A model generated the notes under the pieces. It worked only from the letters and a program-made list of their open reading frames with translations. It was not told the origin of the DNA and did no database searches. Positions 1 through 4,888 of a DNA stretch of 5,511 bases are shown piece after piece; the stretch's first letter is position 1, and the number at the start of each line of letters is the position of its first letter. Source of the stretch: Anaerolineae bacterium (lineage in GTDB: Bacteria > Chloroflexota > Anaerolineae > JAFGEY01); the NCBI GenBank assembly GCA_016931365.1, contig JAFGEY010000071.1:1-5511 (forward strand), given 5' to 3'. The translations under genes were made by a program, and so were the position numbers.

Positions 1-239
1 GTGACAAAATCAGCGCCCTCGATCGCCGCCCGGCGGTCGGTCGTAAGCTGCACCTGAAATGGGTCGCCCGCTGCAGCGACCATGCGCTTTGCAAAGCCGC
101 CGACAATGTCTAATCGCTCCGCGTCGATGTCCATCAACCACAATTCGCGCAGCCCCAACCGCTCGCATCGCTCAATGAACCCCTGCACCAACTCGGGGGT
201 ATAAGTCGAACCGCCGCCAATCGTTGCAACTTTGATCAT
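1..239 (-). CDS. GH4 family 6-phospho-beta-glucosidase-like enzyme, N-terminal part (cut by window edge)
   Basis: Reading the minus strand from an ATG at 239-237 gives 79 intact codons, open to the left edge. The protein begins MIKVATIGGGSTYTPELV, the glycine-rich NAD-binding loop typical of glycoside hydrolase family 4. It continues with an ELWLMDID segment (end of the second Rossmann strand, with the acidic residue expected to contact the NAD ribose) and then AKRMV and TTDRRAAIEGADFV, also typical of the family. GH4 enzymes are cytoplasmic and hydrolyse phosphorylated or free glycosides by a redox-elimination mechanism using NAD+ and a divalent metal. The GGGSxYTPE form of the loop resembles the 6-phospho-beta-glucosidase branch more than the alpha-glucosidase/galactosidase branch. 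The metal-binding Cys/His and the catalytic residues lie outside the window, so substrate specificity is inferred. A strong purine-rich ribosome site (AGGGGGAG, about 242-250) precedes the start. The gene diverges from the aldo/keto reductase operon and has its own promoter at 325-353. Confidence 0.9.
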   Translation of the reverse strand, partial: MIKVATIGGGSTYTPELVQGFIERCERLGLRELWLMDIDAERLDIVGGFAKRMVAAAGDPFQVQLTTDRRAAIEGADFV

Positions 240-273
240 TCTCTCCCCCTATTATTTCAAGGCCATAAAACCG

Positions 274-299
274 GAATCGATTCACCCGATCACGATCGG
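274..299. promoter_or_regulatory. Two adjacent palindromes in the GH4 leader, candidate operators
   Basis: Two perfect palindromes sit side by side: GAATCGATTC at 274-283 and CCGATCACGATCGG at 286-299 (6-bp arms, 2-bp centre). They lie between the predicted GH4 transcription start (about 318) and its ribosome site, roughly +20 to +45 on the minus-strand transcript. The 2-nt centre makes a good RNA hairpin less likely than a DNA site for a dimeric repressor. This position would block GH4 elongation or initiation. No regulator gene is in the window, so the binding protein is unknown. Confidence 0.45.
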
Positions 300-324
300 A
301 AAAGATTGGTTGCTACAACGTGCC

Positions 325-353
325 AGTATATAGCACTTTTGCGGGCCTGTCAA
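325..353 (-). promoter_or_regulatory. Sigma-70-type promoter for the GH4 gene
   Basis: On the minus strand, TTGACA (complement of 348-353) is followed after exactly 17 bp by TATACT (complement of 325-330). This is a perfect -35 and a 5/6 -10 at optimal spacing. Transcription would start near 318, giving a leader of about 78 nt that contains the palindromes at 274-299. The call rests on consensus match and position only. Confidence 0.8.
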
Positions 354-375
354 TGAGACTCGCGTTTCGTATCCC

Positions 376-404
376 TTGACTTTGTGATAGATGTGTCCTA
401 TACT
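376..404 (+). promoter_or_regulatory. Sigma-70-type promoter for the aldo/keto reductase-SGNH operon
   Basis: TTGACT (376-381) and TATACT (399-404) are separated by 17 bp; each matches the housekeeping consensus at 5 of 6 positions. The predicted start near 411 leaves a leader of about 33 nt before the ATG at 444. The -35 box is only 22 bp from the -35 of the divergent GH4 promoter, so one regulator could control both. Confidence 0.8.
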
Positions 405-431
405 CAGGATTAGGATATGGCATTGTTTTTC

Positions 432-438
432 AGGGAGG
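432..438 (+). promoter_or_regulatory. Ribosome binding site fixing the aldo/keto reductase start
   Basis: AGGGAGG lies 5 nt upstream of the ATG at 444. It supports that codon over the in-frame ATG at 417, which lacks a Shine-Dalgarno sequence and would sit only about 6 nt after the predicted transcription start. Confidence 0.8.
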
Positions 439-443
439 ACACA

Positions 444-1307
444 ATGGAAACCAGACCATTTGGCAAAACCGGGGAATCATTCCCCATCCTCAGCTTTGGC
501 GGGCAGCGCATCGTCGATGGCCACAACTGCACTGAGGAAGAAGCGATCGAGATTGTCAATACCGCACTCGACCGGGGCATCCGGTACTTTGATACCGCTT
601 ATGTTTACTCTCGAGGCCAGGCTGAAACCCGTCTCGGCAAGGTGGTCAAACACCGCCGCGATGAGATGTGGATCGCCACCAAGGTTTTCGACACCACGAG
701 TGATGGCGCGCGGCGACAGCTCGAAGAGAGCCTGACCCGGCTGCAGACCGACCACGTCAACGAGTGGCGATTTCACGACGTGCACAGCTTTGAACGATTG
801 GACGCCTTTACGGGCAAAGGCGGCGCGCTGGAAACGGCGATCAAGGCACGAGAGGAAGGGCTGATCCGCAACATCAGCATCAGCGGGCACAAGGACCCAC
901 GGGTCCTGATTGAGGCTCTCAGCCGTTTTTCCTTTGACAGTGCGTTGATTGCCGTCTGCCCGCTCGATCATTTTTATTGCAGCTTTGTCGAAGAGTTTTT
1001 GCCGGTAGCCAACGCCAAGGGTATCGCCACGATCGGGATGAAGGTGCTTGGCCTGGGCAGCATGCGCCACGAGGTAGAGCGCAGTTTGCGCTATGCCTTT
1101 GGCCTGCCGTTGAGCACGGTGATCGTGGGTATGGAATCGATGGCCCAGTTGGAGCAAAATCTGTCCATCGCCGAATCCTTTACGCCCATGAGCGACGAGC
1201 AGAGGCTGGCCTTTTTCAAAGAGATCATTGACCTGGTACGGCCGGAAAACATGCCCTGGAAGGCAGACAGTTGGGGCAATCCCACCAGGTGGGTGCCACG
1301 CCCCTAA
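444..1307 (+). CDS. Aldo/keto reductase family oxidoreductase
   Basis: This 287-residue protein, starting METRPFGKTG, belongs to the NAD(P)H-dependent aldo/keto reductases, cytoplasmic TIM-barrel enzymes that reduce aldehydes or ketones or oxidise the matching alcohols. The catalytic tetrad is visible at the usual spacing: Asp50 and Tyr55 in FDTAYVYS, Lys80 in IATKV, and His111 in RFHDVH. The N-terminal GKTGESFPILSFGG hairpin and the late GIATIGMKVLG and STVIVGM segments, where the cofactor phosphate region lies, also fit the family. At 287 aa it is shorter than the common 310-340 aa members and ends soon after the barrel with PWKADSWGNP. It has no signal peptide. An in-frame ATG at 417 would add nine residues but lacks a ribosome site. 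It is the first gene of a transcription unit with its own promoter (376-404). The SGNH hydrolase follows 42 nt downstream, with no terminator between them. The substrate cannot be told from sequence. Confidence 0.93.
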   Translation: METRPFGKTGESFPILSFGGQRIVDGHNCTEEEAIEIVNTALDRGIRYFDTAYVYSRGQAETRLGKVVKHRRDEMWIATKVFDTTSDGARRQLEESLTRLQTDHVNEWRFHDVHSFERLDAFTGKGGALETAIKAREEGLIRNISISGHKDPRVLIEALSRFSFDSALIAVCPLDHFYCSFVEEFLPVANAKGIATIGMKVLGLGSMRHEVERSLRYAFGLPLSTVIVGMESMAQLEQNLSIAESFTPMSDEQRLAFFKEIIDLVRPENMPWKADSWGNPTRWVPRP

Positions 1308-1349
1308 AATCGTGCGTTGTGTAACCAATAGGCAGGGAAAATAGGAACG

Positions 1350-2027
1350 ATGCCCATTCCCGACAGACGACACTATTTGGCTGATGTCATCGCGATCCTG
1401 AAACAGCACTGGCCCGACAATCGTACGGTCAACGTGGTTTGCCACGGCCACAGCGTGCCGGCCGGCTATTTCGCGACGCCTATGGTAGACACGTTCAGCG
1501 CCTATCCTCACCTGCTGCACCTCGGGCTCAAACAGCGTTTCCCTTTTGCCGTGATCAATGTCATCGTCACCGCAGTAGGCGGCGAAACGTCGGACGGTGG
1601 CGCAGCGCGTTTTGAGGATCAGGTCTTGTGCCACCAGACGGACGTACTGACGCTGGACTATGGCCTCAACGACCGGGGGATCGGCCTGGAGCAGGCAAAA
1701 GTGGCCTGGTGCAGTATGATCGAAAAAGCCCTTGAGCAGGATGCCAAAGTGCTGCTGCTGACCCCGACGGCCGATATCAGCCAAGACCAGGAGGCAGCCC
1801 CAGAAGAAAAGAGCGACCTGCAGCGGCACGCGGCGCAGATCCGGGGATTGGCCGACACATATGGAATCGGGCTGGCAGACAGCCTTGCCGCGTTCGAGCA
1901 GGCCCTGGCAGATCAGGCTGACCTATCCGACCTGCTCTCCTGGCCCAATCATCCCAACCAGGCCGGGCACGAGCTTGTCGCCCGCGAGTTGCTGCGTTGG
2001 TTTCCGATCGCCGCAAACCTGGAGTAA
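1350..2027 (+). CDS. SGNH/GDSL-type hydrolase (esterase-like), atypical active-site blocks
   Basis: The 225-residue protein shows the SGNH hydrolase blocks in order. The nucleophile block is VVCHGHSVPAG with Ser35, having GHS where the family usually has GDS. The oxyanion glycine is Gly77 or Gly78 in AVGGETSDGG. The LDYGLND block carries Asn107. The C-terminal block is WPNHPNQAGH with His201. The usual Asp three residues before the catalytic His is replaced by Trp198, so the protein may work with a Ser-His dyad or a differently placed acid. Such enzymes deacylate sugars, lipids or other esters; the substrate here is unknown. There is no signal peptide or membrane segment, so it is probably cytoplasmic. 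Candidate ribosome sites are AGGGAA at 1334-1339 (10-nt spacing) and AGGAA at 1343-1347 (2-nt spacing). It is the second gene after the aldo/keto reductase, and an intrinsic terminator follows 13 nt after its stop. Confidence 0.85.
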   Translation: MPIPDRRHYLADVIAILKQHWPDNRTVNVVCHGHSVPAGYFATPMVDTFSAYPHLLHLGLKQRFPFAVINVIVTAVGGETSDGGAARFEDQVLCHQTDVLTLDYGLNDRGIGLEQAKVAWCSMIEKALEQDAKVLLLTPTADISQDQEAAPEEKSDLQRHAAQIRGLADTYGIGLADSLAAFEQALADQADLSDLLSWPNHPNQAGHELVARELLRWFPIAANLE

Positions 2028-2039
2028 AGGGACGCTGCC

Positions 2040-2060
2040 GCTGGAAGATCCAGCTTTTTT
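2040..2060 (+). terminator. Intrinsic terminator after the SGNH gene
   Basis: A perfect 6-bp stem (GCTGGA at 2040-2045, TCCAGC at 2049-2054) with a 3-nt loop is followed directly by six T (2055-2060). It starts 13 nt after the SGNH stop codon and closes the two-gene operon. On the minus strand the stem is not followed by a T run, so it should not end transcripts from the convergent acyltransferase gene. Confidence 0.85.
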
Positions 2061-2172
2061 CATCCCGATGCCGCACTATGCTGCAACATTGAGCCGCATC
2101 CGAGAACGCTCCACTCTTCACCAGGGGGCAATTTGGCAACATCGGAAATGAAACTCAAAACGAGCCTATCGC

Positions 2173-2835
2173 CTACGCCGCCTGCAAGCGGTAAGCACTG
2201 CGCTGAACGAGTTGGACGATCGCTTGCATTATGTGCTCTGATATAGCGCGCACGTGTGGGCGATCCTCGACGTCGCCCTCGAAATACATCGCCTCGCCCA
2301 TCGTAAAGGCGTACGGCCCTCTAAGGTACCAACACCCGATCTCGACTTTGCCATCGACCATCGTTTCGACGCGGTGGATGCGGTCGTGTTGCAGGTGAAT
2401 GCCGATCGGGATCACCGGTGCGCCGGTGGCTAGCGCCAGGCGCGCTGCGCCGGTGCGTGGGCGGAGAAAGCCGCCCTCCGCCGGGCTCAGGTCCCCTTCG
2501 GGAAAAATGACCACCGTGTGCCCGGCCTGGAGCAGCTGCCTGGCTCGTTCAAAAGCGACTTGCCCGTTGCCGGGGATCACCGGCACGTGGCCGATGTGGC
2601 GCAAATAACGGCCGAATACGGGCACCTTGAACAGGGTCTCGATGATCAGGATGCTCACGCGGCTGGATACCAAAGCCATCACCAGGAACGGATCGGTCGT
2701 GCTGGGGTGGTTGGCAACGACGATCTTGGGTCCATCTGGAAGCGGCGCATGGTGAAAAGCGTCCAATCTGAACATCAGTCGCGCATAAAGTTGGATGATG
2801 CCCCATCCCAGCCAGTACAAAAGTCGATTTATCAC
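2173..2835 (-). CDS. PlsC-like lysophospholipid acyltransferase (1-acyl-sn-glycerol-3-phosphate acyltransferase family)
   Basis: From a GTG at 2835 this is a 220-residue protein of the PlsC/LPLAT family, which transfers fatty acyl groups to lysophosphatidic acid or similar acceptors at the inner face of the cytoplasmic membrane. The HX4D catalytic motif is seen as NHPSTTDP (His43 and Asp48). The acceptor-binding FPEG motif is at 111-114, with EGDLS instead of the commoner EGTRS. A GAARLALATGAPVIPIGI stretch then matches the conserved strand after that motif. The N-terminal segment INRLLYWLGWGIIQLYARL is hydrophobic and amphipathic, likely a membrane anchor. I chose the GTG because AAGAGG lies 9 nt upstream and the protein then begins at this anchor. 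In-frame GTG (2913) and ATG (2901) starts would add 26 or 22 residues of lysine-rich, poorly conserved-looking sequence and have weak ribosome sites. The gene converges on the SGNH operon and diverges from the ABC exporter genes. I see no terminator downstream of it. Confidence 0.88.
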   Translation of the reverse strand: MINRLLYWLGWGIIQLYARLMFRLDAFHHAPLPDGPKIVVANHPSTTDPFLVMALVSSRVSILIIETLFKVPVFGRYLRHIGHVPVIPGNGQVAFERARQLLQAGHTVVIFPEGDLSPAEGGFLRPRTGAARLALATGAPVIPIGIHLQHDRIHRVETMVDGKVEIGCWYLRGPYAFTMGEAMYFEGDVEDRPHVRAISEHIMQAIVQLVQRSAYRLQAA

Positions 2836-2844
2836 AGTTGCTTG

Positions 2845-2850
2845 CCTCTT
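2845..2850 (-). promoter_or_regulatory. Ribosome binding site favouring the GTG start of the acyltransferase
   Basis: The minus strand reads AAGAGG here, 9 nt before GTG at 2835-2833. It is a better-placed site than anything before the upstream in-frame starts at 2913 and 2901. Confidence 0.55.
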
Positions 2851-2892
2851 GTTTTTCTTGTAGCCGCACGCGGCCTTGATTGTGCTGCCGGT

Positions 2893-2920
2893 GTACGGCA
2901 TATCTGCTAGCACGCCGTAC
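2893..2920. repeat. Inverted repeat upstream of the acyltransferase gene
   Basis: GTACGGC (2893-2899) and GCCGTAC (2914-2920) are perfect 7-bp arms around a 14-nt centre. The centre contains an 8-bp palindrome, TGCTAGCA (2905-2912). The left arm also overlaps GGTGTAC (2890-2896), which is complementary to GTACACC at 2934-2940. In the acyltransferase leader this could form a hairpin. As DNA it could be a dimeric repressor site just downstream of the candidate promoter. Function is not known. Confidence 0.4.
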
Positions 2921-2930
2921 CATTCCCATC

Positions 2931-2959
2931 ATTGTACACCAAAACGGCGATCCGGTGAG
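2931..2959 (-). promoter_or_regulatory. Weak candidate promoter for the acyltransferase gene
   Basis: The minus strand has TACAAT (complement of 2931-2936), a 5/6 -10 match. At 17 bp spacing the -35 would be CTCACC (complement of 2954-2959), only 3/6. Transcription would begin near 2924, leaving about 90 nt to the GTG at 2835. A better -35-like TTTACT lies 21 bp away, too far for normal spacing. Confidence 0.3.
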
Positions 2960-3050
2960 TAAACGAGCGCTAAATTTGCTGTAAAAAGTGCGTATAGACG
3001 ACGGGTGTCTGAATCTTGGCTGCTCAAAACGCCTACAGCGGCATCGTTTT

Positions 3051-3079
3051 TTGACAATCCTCGTTCTCTGTGCTATGCT
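3051..3079 (+). promoter_or_regulatory. Extended -10 sigma-70-type promoter for the ABC exporter genes
   Basis: TTGACA (3051-3056) is a perfect -35, followed after 17 bp by TATGCT (3074-3079), with TG at 3071-3072 forming an extended -10 (TGCTATGCT). Predicted start is about 3086, giving a leader near 39 nt to the ATG at 3125. This should be a strong constitutive-type promoter unless repressed. Confidence 0.8.
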
Positions 3080-3124
3080 CAAGATGATTTCGTTTAGCAA
3101 TCCAACACCTCATGTAGAGGAACT

Positions 3125-4888
3125 ATGACTCATTCGCTCAAACGATACTGGATCCTGTTATCCAGCTATCTCCAACCACAATGGCCGAGTGTGTTGCTAC
3201 TCGCTGTTTTGCTGTTGGGCCAAATCGGTCTGCAACTGGTCAATCCCCAGATCATACGCCGTTTCATCGATATGGTCGGTACAGGCAGATCGCTCGAAGA
3301 ATTGGCTAATGCGGCGCTGCTCTTTATCGGCCTGGCCGTGGCCGGGCAACTGCTCGCCCTCGGCGCTGTCGCCGTCGGTGAAAACGTAGCCTGGACGGCC
3401 ACCAACGCGCTGCGTTTCGACCTGACGCTGCACTGCCTGAAACTCGACATGTCCTTTCACAAGGCCCACGCGCCAGGCGAACTGATCGAGCGCATTGATG
3501 GCGACGTCAACGCCTTGGCCAACTTTTTCTCCCAGATGGCCATTCACCTGATCGCCAGCGCGCTGCTGGCAGCGGGCATCCTGGTTCTGTTATTTCGGGA
3601 AAACTGGCGCACCGGCGCCATCGGGTTCGGTTATGCGTTGTTGACCGTTACCATCTTGAGCGCCGTGCAAAAATCAGTGACCAAAGCCTGGGCCGATTCG
3701 CGCCAGGCGGAGGCCGAATGGGTTGGTTTCACCGGCGAACGACTCGCCGGTACCGAAGACATCCGCGCCAGCGGAGCCGAATCTTTTGTGATGAGTCAGT
3801 ATTATCGTCTGATGCGCAACATCTCTCGTGCCTGGCTCAAGGCCAAAACGGTTCAAGCGTCAAGTGCGAATGCAGGCGCGGCAGTCTATCTGTTTACGCA
3901 GATCGCCATCCTGGCCGTCGGCGCATGGCTTTTTTTACGCGATCAAATGACAATTGGCACCGTTTACCTGGCCATTCACTACGTTGGCCAACTCAAAGGG
4001 CCGCTGGACACCATCCGGCGCCAGGTCGATGATCTGCAGCGCGCCAGCGCCAACATCGAGCGCGTGGAAGCACTGCTCAATACGCGTTCCCCAATGGTGG
4101 AAAACCCACGCGCTGAGCTGCCAGGAGGACCGCTGGCGGTCGCGTTCGACCGGGTATGTTTCCAGTATAACGACACATTGCAGACCGATATGGCGTCAAG
4201 CGCGCTCCAAGAGGTCACATTCAAGCTGCATCCTGGCCAGGTGCTCGGGCTGCTGGGGCGCACGGGCAGCGGCAAAACGACGCTGACCCGGCTGCTTTTC
4301 AGACTGTACGATCCTACCCAGGGCAAGATTTCCCTCGATGGCATTGACCTGGTTGATACCGGTTTGAGCGATCTGCGACAGCGGATCGGGCTGGTCACAC
4401 AAGATGTGCAACTGTTTCGTGCCAGTGTTCGCGACAACCTCACCTTGTTCAACAAAAGGTTCTCCGATGAACAACTCTTGAATGCCTTTCGGGAACTGGA
4501 GCTGGGGGAGTGGGTTCAATCGCTGCCCCAGGGATTGGATACCATGTTGCAGACAGGAGGCAAGAGCCTATCTGCCGGACAGGCGCAACTCCTGGCCTTT
4601 GCCCGCGTATTGCTTCAAGATCCTGGTCTGGTGATCCTCGACGAAGCATCGTCGCGGCTTGACCCGGCAACCGAGCAGTTGCTCGAGCGCGCCATCAGTC
4701 GTTTGCTTGACAAGCGGACCGCGATCATTGTCGCCCACCGGCTGTCTACGGTGCAGCGCGCCGACCAGATCATGATCCTCGGAAAAGGACGTATTATCGA
4801 ATACGGCCAGCGCGCGGCGTTGGCAAACGATCCCAACTCTCATTTTTACAACCTGCTGCGAACCGGGATGGGAGAGGCGCTGGCATGA
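3125..4888 (+). CDS. ABC transporter, fused permease and ATP-binding protein (exporter half-transporter)
   Basis: This full-length 587-residue half-transporter of the type I exporter (ABCB-like) class couples ATP hydrolysis to export across the cytoplasmic membrane. Six hydrophobic segments lie near residues 22-45, 62-85, 138-158, 164-182, 250-271 and 276-292. The nucleotide-binding domain from about 337 has an A-loop Tyr348, Walker A GRTGSGKT (378-385), Q-loop Gln426, signature LSAGQ (482-486), Walker B LVILDE (502-507; Glu507 the catalytic base), D-loop SRLD (510-513) and switch His538 in AHRLS. Its own ATP site residues are therefore complete. The signature has Ala for the second-position Gly of LSGGQ, and the D-loop has Arg for the usual Ala. 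GAGG at 3117-3120 precedes the ATG by 4 nt, and the promoter is at 3051-3079. The stop overlaps the next gene's start in an ATGA, implying translational coupling and a heterodimer. The substrate (lipid, peptide or drug) cannot be told. Confidence 0.95.
   Translation: MTHSLKRYWILLSSYLQPQWPSVLLLAVLLLGQIGLQLVNPQIIRRFIDMVGTGRSLEELANAALLFIGLAVAGQLLALGAVAVGENVAWTATNALRFDLTLHCLKLDMSFHKAHAPGELIERIDGDVNALANFFSQMAIHLIASALLAAGILVLLFRENWRTGAIGFGYALLTVTILSAVQKSVTKAWADSRQAEAEWVGFTGERLAGTEDIRASGAESFVMSQYYRLMRNISRAWLKAKTVQASSANAGAAVYLFTQIAILAVGAWLFLRDQMTIGTVYLAIHYVGQLKGPLDTIRRQVDDLQRASANIERVEALLNTRSPMVENPRAELPGGPLAVAFDRVCFQYNDTLQTDMASSALQEVTFKLHPGQVLGLLGRTGSGKTTLTRLLFRLYDPTQGKISLDGIDLVDTGLSDLRQRIGLVTQDVQLFRASVRDNLTLFNKRFSDEQLLNAFRELELGEWVQSLPQGLDTMLQTGGKSLSAGQAQLLAFARVLLQDPGLVILDEASSRLDPATEQLLERAISRLLDKRTAIIVAHRLSTVQRADQIMILGKGRIIEYGQRAALANDPNSHFYNLLRTGMGEALA

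Noticed and set aside
417..443. Upstream in-frame ATG for the aldo/keto reductase
   Set aside because: It has no Shine-Dalgarno sequence and lies only a few bases after the predicted transcription start. ATG 444 has AGGGAGG at good spacing and gives the usual family N-terminus.
391..735. A 114-codon plus-strand frame starting inside the promoter
   Set aside because: It begins between the -35 and -10 boxes, before the expected transcription start, and overlaps the aldo/keto reductase in another frame.
477..1829. A 450-codon open frame on the minus strand, antisense to the aldo/keto reductase and SGNH genes
   Set aside because: It lies opposite two well-supported protein families, crosses the gap between them, has no recognisable domain, and its Arg/His/Gln-rich translation is typical of antisense frames in GC-rich genes. 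No promoter or ribosome site supports it.
2040..2060. Bidirectional use of the terminator for the convergent acyltransferase
   Set aside because: On the minus strand the stem is followed by GGCAGCG rather than a T run, so only the plus-strand reading is a terminator.
1777..2142. Minus-strand frame of 121 codons running through the terminator and the SGNH 3' end
   Set aside because: It overlaps the SGNH coding region and the terminator hairpin and shows no protein-like pattern. The convergent gap 2061-2172 holds no gene, hairpin or repeat I can support.
2996..3010. AGAC...GTCT short inverted repeat upstream of the ABC promoter
   Set aside because: Four-base arms with a 7-nt centre are expected by chance and no T run follows.
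2549..3100. Minus-strand frame of 183 codons over the acyltransferase and the divergent intergenic region
   Set aside because: It is out of frame with the acyltransferase, starts inside the ABC promoter, and its translation is basic and low in hydrophobic residues, as expected of a shadow frame.
3930..3936. Seven-T run in the first ABC gene (another at 4945-4951 in the second), possible slippage or frameshift
   Set aside because: Both reading frames continue intact through the runs and encode plausible hydrophobic membrane segments, so no frameshift is needed.
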